This document shows, one piece after another, positions 28,587 through 38,492 of a stretch of DNA of 64,000 nt (position 1 is the stretch's first letter; each line of letters opens with the position of its first letter). The position numbers and the translations under genes are program-made. The notes beneath the pieces are model-generated. The model saw nothing but the letters and a program-made list of their open reading frames with translations. It was not told the DNA's origin and made no database searches. The stretch is from Paraburkholderia sabiae (lineage in GTDB: Bacteria > Pseudomonadota > Gammaproteobacteria > Burkholderiales > Burkholderiaceae): contig NZ_CP125295.1 of assembly GCF_030412785.1 (NCBI RefSeq), positions 4,836,001 through 4,900,000 of the forward strand, written 5' to 3'.

Positions 28587-29888
28587 ATGGATGTCATCGT
28601 CATTGGCGGCGGGATCGTCGGCGTCGCCACCGCCTATCAGCTTCGCGCGGCCGGTCATCGGGTGTGCGTCGTCGAACGGCACGCCACCGTCGCGCAAGGC
28701 GCCACCTACGGACACGGCGGCACGCTGCTGCCCACCCCGCTCGACGTCTGGTTCGGACCGACCTTCATGCAGCATCGCCAGGCGGCGAAGAGCGGCGTCA
28801 TCAAAAAGACGGGCTTCAACGGGCCGGTGCGCGATTTCATCCGCAAGCTGTCGGTGCTCGCCGAACCCGAAGCCTTCCAGAAGCAATATGCGCTGCTGCG
28901 CCCGCTGATCGAATCGGCGCGCGAAACGCTTGCCGACATCGAACATCACTTCAATCTGGAGTTCGAGCAGACGAAGGGTCAGCTGTATCTGGTGCGCAGT
29001 CCGCAGGATTGGGAGCACACGCAGCCCGCGCTCGACCTGCTGCGGAAATTCGAAGTCCCGCATCATGTACTGAGCCCGCAGGAATGCCAGACCATCGAGC
29101 ATTCGATTCCGCTCGAACCGCATTTCGCGGGCGGCGTGCTTTTCGACGACGAAGGTACGGCCAACTGCCCGCTGTTCGCGAAGCTGATCAAGCAGACGCT
29201 CGATTCGCAAGGCGGCGTGCAGTTCCAGTGCGGGCGCGAAGTGACAGGCATCCGGCTCGACAACCAGCGTGCCGCCGTCGAACTGGCGCCCGCGAATGGC
29301 GAGTCGTCGCGTTCGCGCGAAGTCGATGTGATCAGCGCGGATGCCGTGGTGGTCGCGGCGGGCGTCGGAAGCCTTTCGTTGCTGGAAAAGCTCGGTCTGA
29401 CCTTGCCGCTGCATCCGCTGCGGCTGCATAACCTCGTCGCGCCCATCGCACGCGAGGAATTCGCACCGCATACCACGGTGATCGATGCCGTCAAGCGCAT
29501 CACGATCACGCGCAGCAATCACCGGCTGCGTATCGCGGGCGGCGCCGTGCTGCAAAGCGCGGGCCAAACAAAGCAGCCGCTGCCGGAGCCGCTCACGAAG
29601 GAAGCGCTCGCGTTGCTCAGCCAGGCGACGCACGACTGGGTACCGGGCTCCGCGCGCATTTCCGCCGCGCTGCCGTGGGAAGGCGTGAAGCTGCTGTCGC
29701 CCGACGGCCTGCCCGTGACGGGCAATGCGCTGCATCCGCGGCTGTATGTGAACGCGGCGCACGGTCCCGTCGGCTGGGGCCTTGCCTGCGGCTCGGGCAA
29801 GCTGATTGCGAACCTCGTTTCCGGCGTGCCGTCGGAACTGCCGCCCGACACGATCGCGGCGCTTCGTCCCGAACGCTTCAACGCCTGA
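28587..29888 (+). CDS. D-amino acid dehydrogenase-like FAD oxidoreductase
   Basis: 433 residues of the DAO/DadA family. The FAD motif VIGGGIVGVATAYQL is at 5-19, TYGHGGTLLPTP marks the family-specific loop, and the C-terminal FAD contact GPVGWGLACGSGKLIANLVSG is present. DadA-type enzymes oxidise D-amino acids to keto acids and pass electrons to the respiratory chain at the inner membrane. Substrate cannot be read from sequence; the family has many paralogues in Burkholderiaceae, so I leave the symbol empty. It precedes nnrDE by 111 bp. Confidence 0.88.
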   Translation: MDVIVIGGGIVGVATAYQLRAAGHRVCVVERHATVAQGATYGHGGTLLPTPLDVWFGPTFMQHRQAAKSGVIKKTGFNGPVRDFIRKLSVLAEPEAFQKQYALLRPLIESARETLADIEHHFNLEFEQTKGQLYLVRSPQDWEHTQPALDLLRKFEVPHHVLSPQECQTIEHSIPLEPHFAGGVLFDDEGTANCPLFAKLIKQTLDSQGGVQFQCGREVTGIRLDNQRAAVELAPANGESSRSREVDVISADAVVVAAGVGSLSLLEKLGLTLPLHPLRLHNLVAPIAREEFAPHTTVIDAVKRITITRSNHRLRIAGGAVLQSAGQTKQPLPEPLTKEALALLSQATHDWVPGSARISAALPWEGVKLLSPDGLPVTGNALHPRLYVNAAHGPVGWGLACGSGKLIANLVSGVPSELPPDTIAALRPERFNA

Positions 29889-29999
29889 TCGCGAGATGTC
29901 GGCATAGGACGGTCATTCGTCCTATGCCTTTGGCCGTACTGGTATCGGCATGGGCAATGCAACTACCATGGTCGTACCCTGTTGCTCTCGTACGCTGCC

Positions 30000-31592
30000 A
30001 TGACCGATACCCCACTCTCGATTCCCTCGCTGCCGCCTCCGCAGGCCATTCTCATCAACCCGCACGACCGGCCGTTCACGCTGCTGAGCGTTGCCGAATT
30101 ACGCGCGCTCGAAAAAAATGCCGAAGCAACGCTACCCGCTCACACGCTGATGGAACGGGCCGGGCAGGCAGGCGCGCGCTTCGTACTCGAACACATTGCG
30201 CACGACGGTGCGGCGGATCCCTACGAGCCGGTGTGGCTCGTCGCCGGGCCCGGCAACAATGGCGGCGACGCCCTCGTCGTTGCGGCGGAGCTTCGGCGTG
30301 CGGGCGTCGCGGTCGAAGTCTGCATGCCCGTCGAGGTGAAGCCTGACGATGCCCGCTGGGCACTCGCCGAAGCGCGTGCCGCAGGCGTGCCGATTTCGAA
30401 CGTCGTGCCCGACTCGCTCGATAGTTACGGCTGGGTGGTCGACGGCATGTTCGGCATCGGGCTCGCGCGGCCGCTGGAAGGCGTGTTCGCGTCGATTGCA
30501 GGGAAGCTGTCGGCGCGCGCCGCGAAACGTGGGCGCGTGCTCGCGCTCGACGTGCCGAGCGGCCTCGACAGCGACACAGGCAACGTCGTCGACGGCGGCG
30601 TTGCCGTGCGCGCGACGAACACGGTCACCTTTATCGGCGCGAAACCTGGGCTATACATGGCATCGGGGCGCGATCTGGCAGGCGACGTGACGGTCGCGCC
30701 GATCGGCGTCGAAGGGCCGCGTCAGCCGATGGTGCGGTTGAACAGCCCCGCCCTGTTCGTTCCGTATTTCCCTTCACGCGATTACGCGACACACAAAGGC
30801 ACGTTCGGCAGCATGGCCGTCGTGGGCGGCGACACAGGCATGTGCGGCGCGCCTATCCTTGCCGCGCGCGCGGCGTTGTACGCGGGCGCCGGCAAGGTCC
30901 ATGTCGCGTTCCTCGGCGCAGGCAGCCCGCCGTACGATCCGCCGCACCCTGAGTTGATGCTCCATCCGCTCGACGAACTGCCGCTCGCCACGATGGACGC
31001 GTTGTCGATCGGCTGCGGTATGGGCAAGCGTGAGCGCGCCGTCGACGTGTTGCGCAACGTGCTGCCGCTGAACGTACCGAAACTGCTGGATGCCGACGCG
31101 CTGAATCTCGTCGCCGATCACGCCGAACTCGCCGCCGCCGTGAAGCAGCGCGGCGAGAGCGCCAACGATCCGTGCGTGCTGACGCCCCATCCGCTCGAAG
31201 CGGCACGCCTGCTCGGCACGGATGCGAAAAACGTGCAGCACGACCGGCTGACGGCGGCGCGCGAGCTTGCGGCGCGTTATGCATGCGTGGCCGTACTGAA
31301 AGGTACGGGCACCGTGATCGCGTCTCCCGACGGCCGTGTCGCCATCAACCCGACGGGCAATGCGGCGCTCGCGACGGGCGGTACGGGCGACGTGCTCGGC
31401 GGCCTGATCGGCGCGTTCCTCGGTCAAGGGCTGCCGCGCTACGAGGCGGCGCTCGCGGGCGTTTTTCTGCACGGTCTCGCAGCCGACATGCTCACCGGGC
31501 GCGGCAAAGGGCCAGCCGGTCTGACGGCGGGCGAACTCGCGCCGATGGTGCGCAAGCTGTTGAATCGGCTCGTGTATCCGCCGAGGGAGTGA
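30000..31592 (+). CDS. nnrDE: Bifunctional NAD(P)H-hydrate epimerase / ADP-dependent dehydratase
   Basis: 530 residues joining two repair enzymes. The N-terminal epimerase (YjeF-N, about 35-240) has GPGNNGGDALV and VDGMFGIGLARPLEG. The C-terminal dehydratase (about 245-525) has HKGTFGSMAVVGG, GCGMGK and the nucleotide/substrate motif GTGDVLGGLIGAFLGQG. Together they restore damaged NADHX and NADPHX. ATG 30000 gives the usual start; a second in-frame start six codons earlier is possible. Confidence 0.94.
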   Translation: MTDTPLSIPSLPPPQAILINPHDRPFTLLSVAELRALEKNAEATLPAHTLMERAGQAGARFVLEHIAHDGAADPYEPVWLVAGPGNNGGDALVVAAELRRAGVAVEVCMPVEVKPDDARWALAEARAAGVPISNVVPDSLDSYGWVVDGMFGIGLARPLEGVFASIAGKLSARAAKRGRVLALDVPSGLDSDTGNVVDGGVAVRATNTVTFIGAKPGLYMASGRDLAGDVTVAPIGVEGPRQPMVRLNSPALFVPYFPSRDYATHKGTFGSMAVVGGDTGMCGAPILAARAALYAGAGKVHVAFLGAGSPPYDPPHPELMLHPLDELPLATMDALSIGCGMGKRERAVDVLRNVLPLNVPKLLDADALNLVADHAELAAAVKQRGESANDPCVLTPHPLEAARLLGTDAKNVQHDRLTAARELAARYACVAVLKGTGTVIASPDGRVAINPTGNAALATGGTGDVLGGLIGAFLGQGLPRYEAALAGVFLHGLAADMLTGRGKGPAGLTAGELAPMVRKLLNRLVYPPRE

Positions 31593-31860
31593 AGGCCGGT
31601 CGTGCCGCACCGGACGTCCCGCTATCTGGCGCCCTGACCCATCTATCCCGGCTGTCATCCTGGCCCGCTATACTGGTTGACTGCGTCGCGAGTCCGTCCA
31701 ACGGTCGCGACGCGAACTGCAGACGCCCGCTGACGGGGCACGCGACACGCCGCCGCGCATCCGGCGACCGGGCCGCTCAGCCAACTGCGCATCTGCAGAT
31801 CACCCCCGGCACGCCCGACGCGCGGCCGGCCATTCGTTTTCCTTCGTTAGACGGACGGTT

Positions 31861-33483
<1,623 letters not shown>

Positions 33484-33527
33484 CGCGGCTCGGCATTTTG
33501 CCGAAGATTCAGGCGCTCGAAAGCAAA

Positions 33528-33556
33528 CGGGCCTTCGTCATGAAGGCCCGTTTTTT
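33528..33556 (+). terminator. Intrinsic terminator after pgi
   Basis: 9-bp stem CGGGCCTTC/GAAGGCCCG (33528-33536 with 33542-33550), loop GTCAT, then TTTTTT. Serves pgi. Confidence 0.93.
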
Positions 33557-33575
33557 CTTTGCCCGGAAAGCCTGC

Positions 33576-34262
33576 TTAGATGAGGCGCCCTGCTTCGATC
33601 GTCACCGTCGTATCGCAGCGCCGCGCCAGCTCGACATCATGCGTGACGAGCACGAGCGTCGCGCCGTTCGCGCGATTCATCTCGAACATCAGATCGATGA
33701 CGGCATGGCCTGTCGCAGCGTCGAGACTGCCCGTCGGTTCGTCGGCGAAAAGAATCGCGGGATGCGTCGCGAACGCGCGCGCGAGCGCCACACGTTGCTG
33801 TTCACCGCCCGACAGCAGCTTCGGATAGTGCCGCATGCGCTCGCCGAGGCCAACTTGCGTCAGCAGCGTCCGCGCACGCGCATGAACGTCGCGTGCCGGC
33901 AGCCCGCCTTGCAGTTCGAGGGGAAGCGTCACGTTCTCGAGCGCCGTCAGGTGCGGCATCAACTGGAAGGACTGGAACACGAAGCCGACTGAACCGTTGC
34001 GCAACGCGGCGCGGCCGTCTTCGTCGAGTTCCGTCAGTTCGCGACCGAGCAGACGAACCGACCCTGATGTCGCACTGTCCAAACCGGCGAGCAGTCCGAG
34101 CAGCGTAGACTTGCCGGAGCCCGACGCGCCGACGATCGCCACGCGGCTGCTTGCATGAATCGACAGGTCGATGTTGTCGAGGATCGTCAGCTCACCCGTC
34201 GCATCCTTAACCCTCTTGCACAAACCCCGCACTTCGATGACTGGATCGGTTTTCTTTTGCAT
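33576..34262 (-). CDS. ABC transporter ATP-binding protein (YbbA/LolD type)
   Basis: 228 residues of the LolD/MacB-type ATPase family: Walker A GASGSGKST at 45-53, Q-loop in FVFQSFQLMPHLTALENV, signature LSGGEQQR from 150, Walker B LFADEPTG at 171-178, and switch His in VTHD. Its arrangement opposite a TesA-like gene recalls Escherichia coli ybbA-tesA. A membrane partner (FtsX-like permease) is not adjacent: the gene downstream is pgi on the other strand. Its ATG (34260-34262) overlaps the start of the divergent TesA-like gene. Confidence 0.9.
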   Translation of the reverse strand: MQKKTDPVIEVRGLCKRVKDATGELTILDNIDLSIHASSRVAIVGASGSGKSTLLGLLAGLDSATSGSVRLLGRELTELDEDGRAALRNGSVGFVFQSFQLMPHLTALENVTLPLELQGGLPARDVHARARTLLTQVGLGERMRHYPKLLSGGEQQRVALARAFATHPAILFADEPTGSLDAATGHAVIDLMFEMNRANGATLVLVTHDVELARRCDTTVTIEAGRLI

Positions 34263-34980
34263 GGTGAAGCGTAGGTTGAAAGTGCGCGCCGTTGCGTCCA
34301 TCGCGGCGCTGACCGCGGCGTGTTTCCCCTTCGTATTCGCCGCAACGTTTTCGGAGCCCGCTCTCGCGGCCAGCAACTCGAACGCCACGAACACGGCTGG
34401 CAGCAACGCGCAACAGTCGAAGCCGACCATCGTCGTACTCGGCGACAGTCTCTCTGCCGAATACGGCTTGCCTCGCGACACCGGCTGGGTTTCTCTGATG
34501 CGTCAGCGGCTGTCGAGTGCGCAGATCGATTATAACGTTGCGAATGCGAGCATCAGCGGCGACACCACGAGCGGAGGACGCGCCCGTTTGCCCGCGCTGA
34601 TGCAACGCCTCAAGCCTGCCATCGTGATCGTCGAACTGGGCGCCAACGATGCGTTGCGCGGCGTGCCGCTCAGCACGACGGAAGACAATCTGCGCACGAT
34701 CGTCGAGCAGGCCCAGCAGGGACACGCGAAGGTTCTGCTCGTCGGCATGTACGTGCCGCCTAACTACGGACCCGACTACACGCAAAAGTTCCATGAACTC
34801 TACGGACAACTGTCCAAACAGCTACGCGTGCCGCTCGTCCCATTTCTCCTCGCCGGAATCGAAAACAAGCCCGATATGTTCCAGTCGGATCAGATTCATC
34901 CGACGCAACGGGCACAACCCCTGCTACTGGACAACGTGTGGCCAGCGCTGAAGCCGCTGCTTCACACCTCGTCTCAATGA
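34261..34980 (+). CDS. Exported SGNH esterase (TesA/arylesterase type)
   Basis: 239 residues. A signal peptide (about 1-36, PALA|A) is followed by an Asn/Thr/Ser/Gln-rich linker and an SGNH hydrolase domain: Ser63 in GDSLSAEYG, Gly/Asn blocks (SGDTTSGG, ELGANDALRG) and the Asp210/His213 pair (DQIHP). It resembles TesA, a periplasmic thioesterase I/lysophospholipase L1. ATG 34261 sits one base from the ATG of the divergent ABC gene. In-frame ATG 34237 would lengthen it by eight residues; GTG 34264 would also give a good signal peptide. Confidence 0.9.
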   Translation: MVKRRLKVRAVASIAALTAACFPFVFAATFSEPALAASNSNATNTAGSNAQQSKPTIVVLGDSLSAEYGLPRDTGWVSLMRQRLSSAQIDYNVANASISGDTTSGGRARLPALMQRLKPAIVIVELGANDALRGVPLSTTEDNLRTIVEQAQQGHAKVLLVGMYVPPNYGPDYTQKFHELYGQLSKQLRVPLVPFLLAGIENKPDMFQSDQIHPTQRAQPLLLDNVWPALKPLLHTSSQ

Positions 34981-35122
34981 CAGCGCGACTGGCGCTTGAC
35001 GGCGCGGCGCGCTAACAACTTGTTTCCGATTAAAAGGGAACATGACCAGGCACGGTCGATCAGACAGATTCGCCTGAATTCGACAACCGGCTCTATGTGA
35101 GCGATTTCTGGAAGGAGATAAC

Positions 35123-35464
35123 GTGAAATACTTACCGATTATCGCTATGGCTGTTGCCATTTCCGCTTGTGCTGCACAGCCGCCCGCTGGCGTGCAGTCC
35201 GTCGGCACCAGCCAGCAGCCGCCGAAGGTCGTCGGCCAGTGCATCGCCAAGAAGTGGGCTGACAAGACGCAGCAACAGGTGGTGGCGCAGGACACGATGG
35301 CCAACGACGCGGCGATGGACGTGTATGTTCCCGGCCAGCAACCGCCCAACGGCGCGGCCGCTGTGGTGCGCCCTGCTTACCAGGGCGGCGGAACGTGGGT
35401 GGGCTTCCGCGCAGCCGGCGGCGCCGGCAGCGACGCGACGGGCGATATCAGCGCCTGCCTGTAA
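35123..35464 (+). CDS. Small lipoprotein of unknown function
   Basis: 113 residues, GTG start with a strong site (AAGGAGATAAC). A hydrophobic N-terminus ends in AISAC, with Cys16 as the likely lipid-anchored residue. The rest has QQPPKVVGQCIAKKWADKTQQQVV and a Gly/Ala-rich C-terminus with WVGFRAAGG. No family assigned by eye; similar small lipoproteins are frequent in Burkholderiaceae. It stands alone between the esterase and a bidirectional terminator. Confidence 0.75.
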   Translation: MKYLPIIAMAVAISACAAQPPAGVQSVGTSQQPPKVVGQCIAKKWADKTQQQVVAQDTMANDAAMDVYVPGQQPPNGAAAVVRPAYQGGGTWVGFRAAGGAGSDATGDISACL

Positions 35465-35495
35465 CGCTTCTTTCTCGCGAAGCGAGCCTCAAACA

Positions 35496-35521
35496 AAAAG
35501 CCCCGCAATTGCGGGGCTTTT
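35496..35521. terminator. Bidirectional terminator
   Basis: AAAAGCCCCGC/GCGGGGCTTTT with an AATT loop. T-runs lie on both sides, so it can end both the lipoprotein (plus) and ppiD (minus) transcripts. Confidence 0.93.
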
Positions 35522-35568
35522 GTTTTGGCAACGAGGAAGCCGCACGCACACGGCCTCGATCGAATGGC

Positions 35569-37497
35569 TTACTCGCCGGATTGCGGATTGTCGAGCGAGC
35601 CGTACATCTTCACCTTCGAGCGCGCACGCAACGCATCCAGATACGCTTCGGCTTCGGCCTGTGCATTCACGGACGCAATTTGCTGCTGCGCCGAGGTCAG
35701 ACGCTGCGCATCCGTCGGTGCGGACTGGACGATCGAGTTCACGCGATAGATCGCATAGCCGTCCGCGCCCAGATCGACACCGACGTATGCCGGCAACTTT
35801 TGCGCATCGGCCTTGTAAATTGCGCTCAATGCAGCGGGCGGCACGCCCTGCGCATCGTTGCGCGACACCTTCAGCGCGGACGAGAAGCCATCCGTCGACT
35901 TCGACTTCTGCAGATCGGCCAGCTTCGCTTCGCCTTCCTTGCGCGCGAGATCGGCTGCCTGCTGGGCAACCACCTTCTGACGCACGGCATCCTTGACAGC
36001 CGTCAGCGCGGGTACGGCAGCCGGCTTGTAGTCCGTTACGTGTGCCGCGATCAGCGTGTTGTTGCCGACGTCGATCGCCTGCGTGTTGTTGTGGTCCTTC
36101 GCCGAATCGTTCGCAAAGACTGCCGCGAGGAACTTCGGATTGTTCAGCGGGCTGTCCGGCGGCAACGCGGTGCTGGGCTTCGGCGTGACCGTCGCGGTCT
36201 GAATCTGCAGCTTGTATTTGTCAGCGGCCGGTTGAAGGCTCTTCGCCTGTTCGTAGACCGTCGACGTGAAGCCTTCCGAGTCGTCGCTGAATGCCTTGGT
36301 CGCGAGTTGCGTCTTCAGGTCTTTCGCGATCGAGTCCTTCACTTCGTCGAAGGGCTTCGTCACCGACGGCTTCACGTCCGTCACCTTGACGATGTGATAG
36401 CCGAAGTCAGACTGGATCAGGTCGCTGATCTCGTCCTTCTTCATCTTGAAGACGGCGTCGTCGAATGCCTTGCCGCCCGCAATCATGCCGGGGCTGAAGT
36501 AGCCCAGATCGCCGCCCTTCGACGCCGAGCCCGGATCCTGCGAATCCTGCTGCGCGAGTTGTGCGAACTGATCCGGATGCGCCTTGACCTGCGCGAGGAC
36601 TTCTTGCGCCTTCTGCTTCGCCTTGTCCTTGTCGGCCGCGCTCGCGTCCTTGGACACCGCGATCAGGATGTGGCTTGCGCGCACCTCACCCGTCGTGCGG
36701 AAATGCGCGATGTTGTCGTCGTAGTACTTCTTGAGGTCGGCGTCGCTCGGATTCGCCGATGCCGAGAGCGTCGCAGGCGACATCACCAGATACTGGATCG
36801 TCGCCGTTGCGGGCGTCGCGAAATCGTCGCGATGTGCATCGTAGTACGCCTGAATCTGCGCGTCCGTCGGCTGCACCTTCGACTCGTATTCCTTCGCGCG
36901 GAATGCGAGCCCCTGCACTTCGCGCTGCTGCTCGGCGAGCTCGGTCAGATGCTGTGCGAGCGTCTTCGGCGTGAAGGACGTTTGCGTGATCGCAGCGGGC
37001 AGCTGTTGCATCGACATGCTGTAGCGCACCTGCTCCTGATACTGATCGGGCGTGATGCCCTGCATCGCAAGGAGTTCTTTGTATTTGTTCAGGTCGATCG
37101 AGCCGTCCGCGTTCTTCAGCGAACCGATCACGGGATCAGCCATCAGCGCGCGGCGCAGCGCATCGTCGGAGACCGTCAGATGCAGACGCTGCGTTTCGTC
37201 GGCGAGCACGCGTTGCTGGATCAGACCGTCGAGCATGTCCTTGCGGCGCTCCGGCGTGTCGAAAATTTTCGAGTCGAACTGGGCGCCGAGCATCTGACGC
37301 GCGCGGTCCATCTGCTGGCGCCACGCGTTGTCGAACTCGCCACGCGTGATCTTGTGTCCATTGACGCTCGCGACGTTTGCGCTCTCGTCAAAGAAACCAC
37401 GGAAGCCCTGAATACCGACAAAACCCAAACCCGGCAGAATGACCAGGATGAGCATGAACATCATCAGACGTTGGTGATTGCGGAAGAAATCGAGCAT
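35569..37497 (-). CDS. ppiD: Membrane-anchored periplasmic folding factor PpiD
   Basis: 642 residues. One membrane helix (about 12-31) precedes a SurA-N-like domain (about 36-160) and a parvulin domain (about 265-365; VRASHILIAVSK, GGDLGYFSPG, SDFGYHIVKVTDV). PpiD sits at the translocon exit and helps outer-membrane and periplasmic proteins fold; its own parvulin domain is usually inactive. ATG 37497 begins MLDFFRNHQRLMMFMLIL, as in family members. Downstream of hupB and two tRNAs, with lon and clpX further upstream. Confidence 0.94.
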   Translation of the reverse strand: MLDFFRNHQRLMMFMLILVILPGLGFVGIQGFRGFFDESANVASVNGHKITRGEFDNAWRQQMDRARQMLGAQFDSKIFDTPERRKDMLDGLIQQRVLADETQRLHLTVSDDALRRALMADPVIGSLKNADGSIDLNKYKELLAMQGITPDQYQEQVRYSMSMQQLPAAITQTSFTPKTLAQHLTELAEQQREVQGLAFRAKEYESKVQPTDAQIQAYYDAHRDDFATPATATIQYLVMSPATLSASANPSDADLKKYYDDNIAHFRTTGEVRASHILIAVSKDASAADKDKAKQKAQEVLAQVKAHPDQFAQLAQQDSQDPGSASKGGDLGYFSPGMIAGGKAFDDAVFKMKKDEISDLIQSDFGYHIVKVTDVKPSVTKPFDEVKDSIAKDLKTQLATKAFSDDSEGFTSTVYEQAKSLQPAADKYKLQIQTATVTPKPSTALPPDSPLNNPKFLAAVFANDSAKDHNNTQAIDVGNNTLIAAHVTDYKPAAVPALTAVKDAVRQKVVAQQAADLARKEGEAKLADLQKSKSTDGFSSALKVSRNDAQGVPPAALSAIYKADAQKLPAYVGVDLGADGYAIYRVNSIVQSAPTDAQRLTSAQQQIASVNAQAEAEAYLDALRARSKVKMYGSLDNPQSGE

Positions 37498-37562
37498 GCT
37501 TGAGGAGGCAAAAGTCGGACGCCAAAAACGGAACGCCCGATAGTACAACAGCGGGCAATAAA

Positions 37563-37586
37563 AAAGGCGAACCGGAGTTCGCCTTT
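37563..37586 (-). terminator. Intrinsic terminator after the tRNA pair
   Basis: 10-bp perfect stem AAAGGCGAAC/GTTCGCCTTT with loop CGGA, an A-run on the left side (U-run on the minus strand). It lies just after tRNA-Asp. Confidence 0.85.
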
Positions 37587-37595
37587 CTAGGATAC

Positions 37596-37672
37596 TGGCG
37601 GAGTGGACGGGACTCGAACCCGCGACCCCCGGCGTGACAGGCCGGTATTCTAACCGACTGAACTACCACTCC
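37596..37672 (-). tRNA. tRNA-Asp (GTC)
   Basis: 77 nt including an encoded CCA end. Acceptor GGAGTGG/CCACTCC, a D-arm with AGTCGGTT, anticodon loop CTGTCAC (anticodon GTC, between CCGGC and GCCGG), variable loop and T-arm GGGTTCGAGTCCC. Second of two tandem tRNAs between hupB and ppiD. Confidence 0.96.
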
Positions 37673-37713
37673 TTATGCTGCATACACTGCAGCGTGTCAC
37701 TTCAATCTGGAAC

Positions 37714-37789
37714 TGGTGGGTGCTGAGAGGCTCGAACTCCCGACCTACGCCTTGTAAGGGCGCCGCTCTACCAACTGAGCTAAGCACCC
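37714..37789 (-). tRNA. tRNA-Val (TAC)
   Basis: 76 nt including CCA. Acceptor GGGTGCT/AGCACCC, D-arm with TTGGTAGAGC, anticodon loop CTTACAA (anticodon TAC), T-arm with GTTCGAGC. It is 41 bp upstream of tRNA-Asp and probably shares its transcript. Confidence 0.96.
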
Positions 37790-37857
37790 GCTCCGAGATT
37801 GTCGCTGCCTGATTGCTTATCGATTTGCATCGACATATTCATCAAGCAGCGAGCCCA

Positions 37858-38130
37858 TTAGTTTAACGCATCCTTTAGCGCTTTGCCAGGCCTAAATTTA
37901 GGAACCTTGGCTGCCTTGATCTTGATTGCTGCGCCCGTGCGCGGATTGCGTCCCGTGCGAGCCGTGCGCTTGCCGACGGCAAACGTGCCGAAGCCAACCA
38001 GCGTAACCGAACCACCCTTTTTCAACGTGCCTTTGACGCCACCGATCACAGCATCCAATGCGCGCCCTGCTGCCGCTTTCGAAATGTCGGCTTGCTGCGC
38101 AATGTGATCGATCAATTCCGTTTTATTCAT
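37858..38130 (-). CDS. hupB: HU-type nucleoid DNA-binding protein
   Basis: 90 residues: [20 protein letters not shown] at the start and the minor-groove arm [14 protein letters not shown] near residue 53-66, with the intercalating Pro in RNPRTG. HU bends and compacts DNA. Downstream of lon, as in Escherichia coli, with its own region of 362 bp holding the lon terminator; two tRNA genes follow. The frame extends upstream without family support. Confidence 0.95.
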   Translation of the reverse strand: MNKTELIDHIAQQADISKAAAGRALDAVIGGVKGTLKKGGSVTLVGFGTFAVGKRTARTGRNPRTGAAIKIKAAKVPKFRPGKALKDALN

Positions 38131-38492
38131 TCCAAGCCCCCGAGAATGTTGTTGGGCAATCATGAAAGCGCTTAAGCGCCCGGTTATATACGGCACGGCA
38201 GAATTTGCCGGCCACTCATTAGAATGGTCCGAAACCCTTGTGTCAAGCGGGATTGAGCCTGATTCGAGGGGCTCGTCGGGGCGCTGCCGATAACAAAATC
38301 CTGCAAACGATCGATGTGAATGCAACCACATTGACGCGAATATTCTTTCATCCTGGATAGCGGGTAAATCGCGTGATCGAGCCTATGCATGGCCAAACGT
38401 TTGCAGCGTAAAAGCATAAAAAAACCCGCGGACATTGCCGCGGGTTTTTGATGGCGAATGACTGAGCGAACTCAGTGCAACGCGTCCGATGC
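38131..38492. other. Intergenic region between lon and hupB
   Basis: 362 bp with the lon terminator hairpin at 38418-38450 and, presumably, the hupB promoter. No further gene; open frames here have no family or ribosome site. Confidence 0.6.
38418..38450. terminator. Intrinsic terminator after lon
   Basis: Stem CCCGCGG/CCGCGGG (38425-38431 with 38438-38444), loop ACATTG, an A-run before and a T-run after it. Suited to the lon transcript on the minus strand, and possibly active both ways. Confidence 0.88.
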
